DNA of 64,000 nucleotides from assembly GCA_017399225.1 (NCBI GenBank), contig JAFQEB010000041.1, positions 1 through 64,000 of the forward strand. Direction: 5' to 3'. This stretch comes from Clostridia bacterium (lineage in GTDB: Bacteria; Bacillota_A; Clostridia; Christensenellales; Aristaeellaceae). Under the pieces are notes generated by a model, which was not told where the DNA came from, searched no databases, and saw only the letters and a program-made list of their open reading frames with translations. Below are positions 7,605 to 15,514 of the stretch, in pieces. A program made the position numbers and the translations under genes. How positions within the stretch are numbered: the stretch's first letter is position 1; each line of letters begins with the position of its first letter.

Positions 7605-7691
7605 GCCAGAGGCCTGCGCAACAGCGCCCTGATCCACCGTCAGCTGAATCTCCGCGCCTATACGCTTGGAGAAAACCTGGATGTAATCCAT
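7428..7691 (-). CDS. Tandem-repeat RiPP precursor peptide, Trp/Tyr/Asn-rich
   Basis: 87 residues from ATG at 7691, with AGGA about 10 bases upstream; it sits in its own gap between two radical-SAM genes. Residues 1-29 (MDYIQVFSKRIGAEIQ...) look like a leader. From Trp30 the core is a 12-residue period: Trp at 30, 42, 54, 66, 78; Trp at 35, 47, 59, 71, 83; Tyr at 39, 51, 63, 75. The unit is W-S-D-x-G-W-x-N-S-Y-T-S. Every second Trp is in a W-x-N motif and most first Trps are in W-S-D. There is no Cys, so lanthionine, thioether or disulfide chemistry is excluded. The last residue, Lys87, is the only Lys in the core. I do not recognise this precursor family. Confidence 0.85.
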   Translation of the reverse strand: MDYIQVFSKRIGAEIQLTVDQGAVAQASGWSDGGWVNSYSNWLHDGWANTYTSWSDRGWTNSYTSWSDNGWTNSYTSWSDGGWNNSK

Positions 7692-7828
7692 ACCGATCGC
7701 TTCCTTTCTGTAAGATGTATGCAGGCCGGGGGACGAGCCAGTGCAGCCTGATTGCCGGGAGAACGAGGACTGCGTGCAAGCGCAGCGGTCAGCGGACGTG
7801 CCGCCGCCCCTCCTCCGTGCAGCCTGTT

Positions 7829-8785
7829 TTATTCCACCTCCCGGGGGCGACCCGATGCGTCGTAGGGGCGCACCACGCCGCTTCCGTAGATGCGGTAGAC
7901 GCTGTGCCACACGCCCGGACAGAGCTTTGCTGCCAGGCATTCGCGGCAGCCTGCCGGGTGATGCCCGCAGGTGCTCTCGGGGCGCAGCCAGTCGGAGGTG
8001 CTCATCTTGTCGCCGTCGATGTAGGCGGTCATGCGGGAGGAACCGTTGCGCGAGAGCTTCCAAAAATACGGGTCGATCCAGCACAGCGGGTACTCCGACA
8101 GGGTAATGAAATGGGGCATGGAGACGCCGTAGTACTGCTCCGCCCTGTCCAGGAAGCTCTCCAGCAGCTCGCCCTCCACGCGGTAGTTCACCGGTACCTG
8201 CGAAAGATCGGAGGGCGCCGTTCCGCACAGGTCGAGGCCGCACAGATTCAGCTGTACGCCCCGCTGCCAGCGGCTGACGATCATGTCGAAGATTGCCGGC
8301 AGCGCCTTGCAGGTCTCCACGCTCAGGATGACCTTGACGACCACGTTCATCCGCAGGTTGTACAGCGCGTCGATGCCCGCCAGGGCTGCCTCGAGGCTGC
8401 CGGGACGGCCGGTGATGCTGTCGTGCACTGCGGGATCGGTGCTGTGCAGCGCCGTGACGATGCTCATCCGGGGCGCTGCGGCTGCCAGCGGCTCTGCCAG
8501 ACCGCGCCGCACAAGCTGGTACAGATTGGTCAGCATGGTCAGTTGAAGGCCCATCCCGGACAGACGGGAGACGATCTCCACGATGTTGGGATGCAGCAGC
8601 GGCTCGCCGCCGGAGATGGTGATGGAGGCAACGCCCTTGCGTGCCATGGATTCCTTCACCGTGGCGATGATGTCCGCTACGGGGGTGAAATACACCTGCC
8701 TGTCCGGATGCTGCGTGCCGTGGGGACAGGTCATGCAGGCATGGGTGCAGGCGTCGGTGACCTCCAGATAAAGATTCTCGGGCAT
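7829..8785 (-). CDS. Radical-SAM peptide maturase (second of the operon)
   Basis: 318 residues. N-terminal EVTDACTHACMTCPHGT carries the C-x3-C-x2-C iron-sulfur motif (Cys13, 17, 20) right at the start, so there is no N-terminal peptide-binding domain. ISGGEPLLHP is the GGEP motif. C-terminal CGHHPAGCRECLAAKLCPGV can ligate one or more auxiliary clusters. The gene starts one base after the stop of the upstream radical-SAM gene and ends 137 bases before the precursor start. The 137-base gap (7692-7828) carries the precursor's ribosome-binding site. Likely a second, different radical modification of the same peptide. Confidence 0.9.
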   Translation of the reverse strand: MPENLYLEVTDACTHACMTCPHGTQHPDRQVYFTPVADIIATVKESMARKGVASITISGGEPLLHPNIVEIVSRLSGMGLQLTMLTNLYQLVRRGLAEPLAAAAPRMSIVTALHSTDPAVHDSITGRPGSLEAALAGIDALYNLRMNVVVKVILSVETCKALPAIFDMIVSRWQRGVQLNLCGLDLCGTAPSDLSQVPVNYRVEGELLESFLDRAEQYYGVSMPHFITLSEYPLCWIDPYFWKLSRNGSSRMTAYIDGDKMSTSDWLRPESTCGHHPAGCRECLAAKLCPGVWHSVYRIYGSGVVRPYDASGRPREVE

Positions 8786-8786
8786 G

Positions 8787-10169
8787 TCAGCTCATCCATC
8801 CTTTCAGCTCGGCCCCCCGGCGCAGCAGCAGCGCTGCCAGCAGAGGGTACATGCTTCTGTTCAGCGTGCATTCGCACTCGTCCACCGCCGCCGTGCCCTG
8901 CTGGCTGAGGTACTTTACTGCCGAGGAGCATCCGCCGCGGCAGTAGTACCACCAGGGGCAGTCGTCGCATTCGGTCTTGTGCTTCTGGCGGAAATAGGCC
9001 TTCTTTGGGATGGCTGCGCGCACCATGTCGCACAGGTCCGCCCCGCTGTAAATGCTGCCGAGGCATTCGTCTGCCCAGTCGGTCAGCTCGCACGGGTAGA
9101 TCAGGCCATCCATGTCGAAGGACACCATACGCAGCCCGCCGCAGCAGCCGCAGGAGTGGCAGATGTTGCTCTCGGAGCGGGAAAGCAGGTTGTGCAGGCG
9201 ATCCAGCACGCCGGATTCCTTCAGGCGGCTGCCGCGGGCGATCAGGGTCTCTACGGCCTCGACGATCTCTGCGGACATGGCCTGGATTTCCTCGTCATCC
9301 AGCGCACGGACGCCCTCGCAGGGGTAGGCCGGCTGACGCATCAGGTTCAGCTTTACGCCGCCCATGCCCAGCTCGTGCTCGCAGTAGTCCAGAATCTCCT
9401 GTACACGTCCGATGGAGTGGTCCGTCAGCACGCAGATGCCGCCCAGATCGCGGTAGCCTGCTGCCCGGGCCGCCAGGATGCCCTCCCGCACGCGGTCGGA
9501 GGTGGGTCTACCGCCCCGGTCGCGGCGCTGCAGGTCGTGCACGTCTGGCGTGCCGTCGAGGCTGACGCTGATGCTGATGCGATGCTCCCGGAGCTGGGTG
9601 AGTATCTCCGGCGTCAGGAGGGTGCCGTTGGTCTCAACGGTGATCTCCACCTGAATTCCCGGCTCCTGATCGAAGAACCGGCGGATCTCCAGCACCCGGT
9701 CCAGCTCCAGCAGCGGCTCGCCGCCCCAGGGCTGGATGGTGATCCGGTCCAGCTGGTGGGCGCGGCAGTGGGCGAGGATATAGCCGCACACGTCCTGCAG
9801 CCGCTCCTTGCTGATGGCCTTGCCCAGATGGGTGGGCACGCGCAGGCAGTAGGCGCAGCCCAGGTTGCAGCGGTTGGTCATGTCAATCAGGAAGAAGGTG
9901 GGCATGACCGTATCCACGTGGCATTGCAGGGCGGGCGCGCCCGGAACGGAGGCGAAGCCGTTGACGACCAGCTGATAGCGCAGGCGGCTATCCGGCTCGC
10001 CCCGCTCCAGCGCATCGGCGGCGAAGGCGGTTAGGAAGAGGGTCGAGCCCGTCTCGCGGTTGATCAGCATGCACCGGTCGCCGAGGGTGAAGCGGTGGTA
10101 TGGGGCGACCGTCAGATCGCCCAGACGCATGCCCTCCCGGCGGGTGCAGACGAGTTCCTTATCGCTCAT
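8787..10169 (-). CDS. Radical-SAM/SPASM peptide maturase with N-terminal extension
   Basis: About 460 residues from an ATG that overlaps the upstream stop as ATGA (an ATG 12 bases earlier is also open). Residues 1-80 form a beta-rich extension (YHRFTLGDRCMLINRETGST) of the kind that binds leader peptides in related enzymes. The radical-SAM core has RCNLGCAYC (Cys101, 105, 108) and PWGGEPLLEL. The C-terminal SPASM-type region has CHSCGCCGG, CELTDWADEC and CDDCPWWYYCRGGC, enough for two auxiliary clusters. This is the most complete maturase here and the best candidate for forming cross-links in the repeated Trp-x-Asn/Asp motifs. An anSME-like activity is an alternative. Confidence 0.9.
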   Translation of the reverse strand: MSDKELVCTRREGMRLGDLTVAPYHRFTLGDRCMLINRETGSTLFLTAFAADALERGEPDSRLRYQLVVNGFASVPGAPALQCHVDTVMPTFFLIDMTNRCNLGCAYCLRVPTHLGKAISKERLQDVCGYILAHCRAHQLDRITIQPWGGEPLLELDRVLEIRRFFDQEPGIQVEITVETNGTLLTPEILTQLREHRISISVSLDGTPDVHDLQRRDRGGRPTSDRVREGILAARAAGYRDLGGICVLTDHSIGRVQEILDYCEHELGMGGVKLNLMRQPAYPCEGVRALDDEEIQAMSAEIVEAVETLIARGSRLKESGVLDRLHNLLSRSESNICHSCGCCGGLRMVSFDMDGLIYPCELTDWADECLGSIYSGADLCDMVRAAIPKKAYFRQKHKTECDDCPWWYYCRGGCSSAVKYLSQQGTAAVDECECTLNRSMYPLLAALLLRRGAELKGWMS

Positions 10170-11059
10170 TCGATCACACATCCTTGCAGCATGGATTCAA
10201 AGGCGGAGGGCTCCGCGCCGCTGTCCCGCAGGAGGGAGAGCAGCTGCGCCTCGCTCACGCCGCAGCGCAGCGCGCCCAGCAGACGCTGCTGCATCGCGCC
10301 GGATGCGGCCAGGGTGACCACTGCGCCGTACAGCCGGTTCCGCAGCCGAAGATGGTCTGTGTCCATGCTGACATCGGCGTAGCGGCTCAGGTGCAGCAGC
10401 GGCGCGGCTTCTTCCCCGTGGATGAGCAGCAGCGGCGAAACGGCGTCGCCCGCCGGAAGACAGGTGAGGCTGGCGTCGTCATCCGTGGCGCGCAGGCCCG
10501 GGCAGTAGCCTCCGGCAAGGCAGCCGCTGCATACAGGGCTGGGCTGCAGCTCGTCCGGCACGCCGGTCAGCCCGATGACCGGGAAGGAGAGCAGCCTGCG
10601 CCGTTCCTGTCGCGTCGCGAACAGCCCCCAGTGCCGCTCGTCTGCCGCGCACAGCGGCAGATCCATGTACCGCAGCTGTGGCTGGCCTGTATGGCGGCAG
10701 GCGTCCAGTGCGGCGTTCAGTGCAGGGCGCAGCCGGTCGTAGCGCAGGGAGGCTTCCGGGCTGGTGCACAGCCAGACCTCTTGTGCAGGCGGGATGGTAG
10801 CGCCTGCTGCAGCGATCGCCCCGGGCAGGGCGGGGACGTTTTCTTCGGTCAGGGTGATGACCTCTGTCAGCCGCCAGTTCAGGCGGCGCTCTGCCAGACC
10901 CTCCAGCAGCGGCTGGAGCATGGCGGCCTCCCCACGGGGCGGCAGGAACACGTTGATCACCGGCGCACGGCCTGTCATGCCGTCCAGCGCTGCGAGGATC
11001 TCCCTGGCGGAACGGGCCTGTCCGCCGCCCAGAATGATCCGGATATTGCTCATTGTCAT
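10166..11059 (-). CDS. Possible degenerate radical-SAM relative (partner protein)
   Basis: 297 residues starting at an ATG with GAAGGG upstream. There is no C-x3-C-x2-C motif. It begins where the second strand of a radical-SAM barrel would be (RIILGGGQARSAREILAAL resembles the GGEP strand and helix) and later has CSGCLAGGYCPGL, the same C-x2-C-x4-C-P-G pattern as the radical-SAM gene at 7829-8785. The last 60 residues are helical and winged-helix-like. I infer a catalytically dead radical-SAM paralogue acting as a substrate-binding or scaffold partner. It could instead be an unrelated pathway protein of the type listed as clostridial peptide maturation proteins. Confidence 0.6.
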   Translation of the reverse strand: MTMSNIRIILGGGQARSAREILAALDGMTGRAPVINVFLPPRGEAAMLQPLLEGLAERRLNWRLTEVITLTEENVPALPGAIAAAGATIPPAQEVWLCTSPEASLRYDRLRPALNAALDACRHTGQPQLRYMDLPLCAADERHWGLFATRQERRRLLSFPVIGLTGVPDELQPSPVCSGCLAGGYCPGLRATDDDASLTCLPAGDAVSPLLLIHGEEAAPLLHLSRYADVSMDTDHLRLRNRLYGAVVTLAASGAMQQRLLGALRCGVSEAQLLSLLRDSGAEPSAFESMLQGCVIE

Positions 11060-11077
11060 GTGCTTCCCTTCGGTGTA

Positions 11078-12040
11078 TTACGGAAAACGGATTTCGGGAT
11101 AGTAGCAGTTGAAGCCCTCTGTGCAGCGCAGGTCGCGTCGATCGGGCATGATCATCCGCCGGAGGTACTCCGCCTCGCTGGCGCTCTCCCGGGCGATGTC
11201 GATATTGCGTACGATGAGGGACAGCATGCCCATCGCGTGCTGCTGTCCGGCGGAGCGGCCGACGATCTTGAGCTTCTGCACGCCCATCTGCTCCAGGCGG
11301 TACAGCGCGCACAGGCCGCAGGCGTCCTTCATGAACAGATCCGTGAACAGGTGTGCGGACATGCGCTGGTGGCTCATTTCTGCGAAGTCAGCGTCGCCCT
11401 CCAGCGACCGGCCGGAGTGGTCCAGCAGCTGGCACAGGCCGCCCTGACGGGGGATGTGGCAGCCCATGCACACGGCGTCGGAGAAGCGACAGCCGCTGCT
11501 CATCAGGAAGACCTCCCAGGCCACCCCGGGCACGCTGCGCATGATCCCGTCGATCTCTTCCAGTGTCAGCTCGCGGGGGAGGATGATCGAATCTGCGCCC
11601 GCGTCCCGGTACTGTGCTGCCCGACCGGCATGGTATACGCCGGCGATGGTGCTCACCGAGGTGCGCAGGCCCAGTCCGTGGGCTTCGGAGACCAGGCGGA
11701 TGTCGCTGGTGATGATCCCCATGCCGGGAATCCCGCGCAGGGGCTGCAGATAGGCGTCGCGGATAAAGGCACGCTGCTGGTCGTCATAGTGCAGGGCGTT
11801 GAGGACGGTGTTGACGGGGATCCCCATGTCCGCCGCCTCTGCGGCTGCCTCCAGCCACTGCCGGAAGGAGGCGAAGTTCGCGCCCTGGCGGAAGGAGGAC
11901 ATGCGGTTCAGGCCGTAAGAGGTCTGATACTGCGCCTCCCAGCCCTCGTCCATGAAGCCGCCGTACAGCTCGATCCTGTCCCGGAAGGGGTTGAGGTCCG
12001 GCAGGGAAAAGTCCGGACAGAACGGTACAAGTACTTTCAT
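11078..12040 (-). CDS. U32-family Fe-S protein (UbiU/UbiV/YhbV-like)
   Basis: 320 residues, TIM-barrel U32 type. Family marks are LPRELTLEEIDGIMRSVPG, the Cys-rich SSGCRFSDAVCMGCH, then CGLCALYRLEQMGVQKLKIV with the K-I-V-G-R segment usual for U32 proteins. Characterised U32 relatives (UbiU-UbiV, RlhA, TrhP) carry a [4Fe-4S] cluster and hydroxylate substrates without oxygen; the old peptidase label is doubtful. In this operon the plausible role is anaerobic hydroxylation of the peptide. The start overlaps the previous stop as ATGA. The gene stands next to two other U32-like proteins, as ubiU stands next to ubiV. Confidence 0.8.
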   Translation of the reverse strand: MKVLVPFCPDFSLPDLNPFRDRIELYGGFMDEGWEAQYQTSYGLNRMSSFRQGANFASFRQWLEAAAEAADMGIPVNTVLNALHYDDQQRAFIRDAYLQPLRGIPGMGIITSDIRLVSEAHGLGLRTSVSTIAGVYHAGRAAQYRDAGADSIILPRELTLEEIDGIMRSVPGVAWEVFLMSSGCRFSDAVCMGCHIPRQGGLCQLLDHSGRSLEGDADFAEMSHQRMSAHLFTDLFMKDACGLCALYRLEQMGVQKLKIVGRSAGQQHAMGMLSLIVRNIDIARESASEAEYLRRMIMPDRRDLRCTEGFNCYYPEIRFP

Positions 12041-12840
12041 GTGTGCAGCTCCCTGTATTCAAGCATTGGCGAATAGATCATCCCTCTTGCGGGAACGGGC
12101 GGCGCGTCGGGGGTCAGCAGGGTATAGATGCCCCGTCCGAACTTCAGCAGCCGTCCGCGGTAAGCTGTCCAGACGTGCTGGCACTGGCGGCGGCAGCCGG
12201 CGCAGGCCTTCAGCAGCTCCCGGCAGCCGTCGCTGGTCACCGCATACTGGCAGTGCCGCGTGCTGGAGAGCATCACGGCGGGAAAATGGCAGCGGAGCTT
12301 ACCCTGGGTCAGGAGGGGCTCCTCAGCGGCGAGCCACGGCTCGAGTGCGTCGGCCTCCACGGCGTCCACACCCTGCGCGAGGAGATCCCGCGCCACACGC
12401 AGCAGCTCGCGATGACGCTCCTGTGCGTTGTCCATGCGGGGATCGTGCTCGTAGGCGCACAGCAGTCGTCCGGACACGATGCGCGGTACCGGTCGCTGCG
12501 CCAGCATGCGGTCCAGCAGGAAAGCGTCGTTGATCACCAGCTCGTCGCAGGTGGGCAGGGCGGCGAGAATCTCGGCGGTCTTGTCCTGCACGGCCTGCAG
12601 CAGCCCCTGTCTCGGCGCGGGGATGGTCAGGCTGAAGCGCGTGCCGTCCCGCTGGGCCAGCTGACGAAGGAAGCTGAGCTCCTCTGGCCCGATGGCCAGC
12701 AGCTGCAGCTCGCAGAAGGAGGAGCCGATGCTGATACGCTCAGCCCCGCTGCAGCCCATCAGGGCCATCAGGTGCGAATACTCCGCCTCCTGCAGGCAGG
12801 AGCTGAGCTCGCACAGACTCAGATGTGCCAGCTGCTTCAT
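12037..12840 (-). CDS. U32-like Fe-S protein, short partner
   Basis: 267 residues from the ATG that overlaps the upstream stop as ATGA, with GGAGG before it. Features: FCELQLLAIGPEELSFLRQL, ELVINDAFLLDRMLAQRP (the V-N-D motif of U32 partners), and a Cys cluster CRELLKACAGCRRQCQHVW preceded by RHCQYAV. The fold and Cys pattern resemble the C-terminal half of the 568-residue protein upstream, so the two probably arose by duplication. It may pair with the U32 protein downstream the way UbiV pairs with UbiU. The assignment rests on motif pattern only. Confidence 0.65.
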   Translation of the reverse strand: MKQLAHLSLCELSSCLQEAEYSHLMALMGCSGAERISIGSSFCELQLLAIGPEELSFLRQLAQRDGTRFSLTIPAPRQGLLQAVQDKTAEILAALPTCDELVINDAFLLDRMLAQRPVPRIVSGRLLCAYEHDPRMDNAQERHRELLRVARDLLAQGVDAVEADALEPWLAAEEPLLTQGKLRCHFPAVMLSSTRHCQYAVTSDGCRELLKACAGCRRQCQHVWTAYRGRLLKFGRGIYTLLTPDAPPVPARGMIYSPMLEYRELHT

Positions 12841-14543
12841 TGCGGCGTTTCCTCCATCCATTCCACATCGGGGGTGTACAGCAGCGTGACCCGGCTGGTC
12901 ACGACGGAGAGGTACAGCGGGTCACTCGGGGACAGGCGATGCATCAGCGCATCGCCCCGCAGCGTCAGCCCTGGCAGCGCGTGTGGAGTGCTGTGGACTG
13001 GGCGTCCCATGCAGTTCAGGCAGACGGCTGTATCACAGCTGCCCTCAGCCTGCGTGCTGTGCGGGCAGACGCTGCGACACACCTGTGCCAGCGGGTAACG
13101 CACGATACATCCTGCGCCCTGCATGCCCTCGGGCACGCCGCTTTCCAGCATATCGCGCACGCAGGGGCTCTGCAGGCTGCCGGCGGGGGCGTGGCGCATG
13201 TCCAGCTCTGTGCCGCGCAGCACGGTCGTCCCCTGTGCCTGAAGCAGAGTGAAGGTGTCCCAGTCGTTGACGATCACACCGTCGGGGGCGGCCTGCTGCA
13301 CGGTCAGCGCGTCCAGCAGCGCGAGGACGGCAGCGTGATCTGCCTTCCTGAGCGGCGGGAGCGTGAAGCAGACGGTCTGCCCACCCTGACGGAGCGTTGT
13401 GATCAGCCTGGCAGCACGGGTGGGATCTACATGCGTCAGCAGCCCCGGGCAACTGTGTACGCCCACGCACCAGCCTGTCAGCTGGCCGTCGATATTCTCC
13501 AGCAGGCGGGAAAGATCCTGATGTATGCCATCGCCGGGCAGCGTCCGGGAGGACTGGCGGAAGATGTAGCGGTCTGTCAGGTCTGCCCATACCATCAGCG
13601 GATCGGGCTCGGCCTGATCCTTGATCGGCTCGCCACGGTACAGGCGGCGCTTGATATCACGGATGCGCTCCAGATCGAAGCAGCCGTAGCTTCTCATGTG
13701 CCAGGTCAGGTGGGCCCAGAGGCTGTAATTCTCCTTCGTCTGGGCCAGCCACTTCTCCTCGTTGCCCTCGATGTAGCTCTGCAGGCTGGCGCGCAGATAG
13801 CGGATGTCGGTGTTGCGGGAGTTGATCTTGATCAGATCCACGCTGTCCGGATCGATCCAGCCCTCATGCAGCTCGAAGGGCATGATGCTTTGCAGCGCAT
13901 AGAGGTACTCCGCGCTGTGTTGGCGCCGCGCCCGGCGGTAGGAGTCGGCGCAGTGCCTCATGGTGGAGCAGCCGCCGCAGATGTGGGAGCACCCGTTGTT
14001 GACCAGCAGCACTGTCTGGCCGTGGAGCTTCTGGTGGATGTAGTCCGTCAGTTCCTGGTTCCGGATGAACTGGCGGCCGATGACATACTCGGCATACTGC
14101 CGGCCCTCTGCGGCATAGGCGGCGACGGACGCGGGCGAATTGTTGAAGCTGTACACCAGCTCCTTGCCGGGGAATAGCTCGCGCACGACATCGTAGACCT
14201 CGTTGACCAGTCCCACCTTCTCCGGATCGATCCCATGGGCGTCCAGCATCCGTCGGCCAGCCGCCACATCCTCACGGTTCAGGCCGTGGGTGTTGAAGAG
14301 CGCCTCCAGCTTGATGCTGCGTGCCTGGATGGCACGCAGCTGCGCCCAGAACTGGTCGATATTAGCTTCCTGACGGAACTGCTCCGCTACCCTCCGGCGA
14401 GAATGGAAACGATCTCCCAGCGGCAGGGAGAAATAGAAGTTATCGATATAGGGATGATACTCATCCAGAAAGGCTTCGAACTCTTCCATCTTTGTATCCA
14501 GCACGAGGCCGAGGGAGAACTTCTTTGCCCACTTTTGCTTCAT
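12837..14543 (-). CDS. Two-domain U32-like Fe-S protein, first gene of the peptide operon
   Basis: 568 residues from ATG at 14543 with GAGGTG eight bases upstream. The N-terminal half (1-330) is a U32-like barrel with LVNNGCSHICGGCSTMRHC as its Cys cluster. The C-terminal half (about 345-568) resembles the 267-residue protein encoded next, with DGVIVNDWDTFTLLQ and a cluster CRSVCPHS...CDTAVCLNC. It therefore looks like a fused U32 pair, giving four U32-like domains in three genes. Likely oxygen-independent hydroxylation or related redox chemistry on the peptide; activity unknown. The following gene overlaps its stop. Confidence 0.75.
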   Translation of the reverse strand: MKQKWAKKFSLGLVLDTKMEEFEAFLDEYHPYIDNFYFSLPLGDRFHSRRRVAEQFRQEANIDQFWAQLRAIQARSIKLEALFNTHGLNREDVAAGRRMLDAHGIDPEKVGLVNEVYDVVRELFPGKELVYSFNNSPASVAAYAAEGRQYAEYVIGRQFIRNQELTDYIHQKLHGQTVLLVNNGCSHICGGCSTMRHCADSYRRARRQHSAEYLYALQSIMPFELHEGWIDPDSVDLIKINSRNTDIRYLRASLQSYIEGNEEKWLAQTKENYSLWAHLTWHMRSYGCFDLERIRDIKRRLYRGEPIKDQAEPDPLMVWADLTDRYIFRQSSRTLPGDGIHQDLSRLLENIDGQLTGWCVGVHSCPGLLTHVDPTRAARLITTLRQGGQTVCFTLPPLRKADHAAVLALLDALTVQQAAPDGVIVNDWDTFTLLQAQGTTVLRGTELDMRHAPAGSLQSPCVRDMLESGVPEGMQGAGCIVRYPLAQVCRSVCPHSTQAEGSCDTAVCLNCMGRPVHSTPHALPGLTLRGDALMHRLSPSDPLYLSVVTSRVTLLYTPDVEWMEETPQ

Positions 14544-14711
14544 ATGATTTCACCTCATCTGTTGTATTTTGACGTGCCAGCTGCGGATGCGGCCTCAAAC
14601 GGGAGTCTATAGCCGGCGCAGCGTCTTCCTGGTAGCCGCTTCGTACGGGCGTATAGGAAATACAGCGTCATTCAGGACGCCTGATTCTAATAACTTGTGA
14701 CATGTATCTGT

Positions 14712-14741
14712 ATTATACAGCACGAATGGCTGATGTGTCTA
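14712..14741 (-). promoter_or_regulatory. Promoter of the peptide operon
   Basis: On the minus strand: TAGACA, an 18-base spacer, TATAAT. It lies about 170 bases before the start of the first operon gene at 14543. No other promoter of this quality was seen inside the operon, whose genes overlap or nearly touch. A single transcript of about 13 kb is likely. Confidence 0.6.
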
Positions 14742-14804
14742 CAAAATTCTTACAAATGCGAAAAAAAGACAAGGCGCGGCAGTGACGTCGCCTGTATGCA
14801 AGCG

Positions 14805-14842
14805 GAGGCAGATACGTGATGCGATGACCACGTATCTGCCTC
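14805..14842. repeat. Perfect 14-bp inverted repeat upstream of the peptide operon
   Basis: GAGGCAGATACGTG and its reverse complement with a 10-base loop. The loop and inner arm (CGTGATGC-ATGA-CAC) match the hairpin at 864-911 next to repeat copy 1, while the outer arm differs in a base-paired way. It may be part of the repeat element or an operator for the operon promoter 64 bases away. Confidence 0.55.
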
Positions 14843-14943
14843 TGCTGCGATGATATTCTGCTACAGGTTGATCTGTATTGGAGGGAGAAGTTGTTTTTCT
14901 TGCCGGTCAGAGGGTATCGAGTTGGACAATAGTGCAACACATA

Positions 14944-15199
14944 CAATGATCACACATCTGCCCCTGTTCTGCTGCCAGCGGTAAGTTCTGCGCCACATCT
15001 GGCACACCCCTTTCCGTCGTCAGCGGTCACAAAAGGTATAGCACACTACACTTTGCAATACCGGTCATCAAGCGGCAAGGCCGCTCGCTGACTACGCTCG
15101 GCAAATGCAAGCATTTGCTCTCGCTAATCCGGCAAGCCGGATCTCATGCAAAGTTGTGTGCCAACAGGGATGCTGCGCGCCCCTATTGGATGGCCCAGC
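14944..15199. repeat. Structured direct repeat, copy 2 (right of the peptide operon)
   Basis: Same orientation and same three internal hairpins and outer stem as 886-1140, about 94% identical by eye. A 25-base fragment matching the rlmD remnant abuts it at 14917-14941. The gap 15200-15483 beyond it holds no convincing gene; at 15377-15402 there is an imperfect hairpin (AGTGGGATATC/GATACCCACT). Confidence 0.85.
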
Positions 15200-15483
15200 A
15201 ATAGGTGGTATTCTTTTTCTGAAGAACTCAATCATTAACTGGAAAACAATTTGCGGATTCACCATGTCAATAGAAGTGGCGTATGCCATGATGCTGCATT
15301 CTGCTCCGCTTACCCTGTACTATGTAATCCTTGTTTCATTAATCGGAGTATCAGCTAAACTATAAAATGAAAGAATAGTGGGATATCGAAAAGATACCCA
15401 CTAGCATAGTTGGATACTCTTGGACTTATAGCTTTAAACTTTCCATCCCCCGCTCTCAGCGGGGAGATTCGCTATACAAGAAC

Positions 15484-15506
15484 GCCCCCGCAGTTACTGC
15501 GGGGGC
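15484..15506 (-). terminator. Rho-independent terminator
   Basis: GCCCCCGCAG, a 3-base loop and its complement, followed on the minus strand by GTTCTTGT. It lies 9 bases past the stop of the large secreted protein gene. Confidence 0.75.
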
Positions 15507-15514
15507 TAGCTCAG

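Noticed and set aside
7428..8243. Longer 271-codon reading frame ending in the repeat peptide
   Set aside because: Its upstream part overlaps the radical-SAM gene out of frame and reads as Arg/Gly-rich shadow sequence; the ATG at 7691 has the ribosome site.
2498..14177. Long plus-strand open frames across the peptide operon
   Set aside because: They are GC-rich antisense shadows: no family motifs, no ribosome sites, while the minus-strand frames show clear enzyme signatures and overlapping starts and stops.
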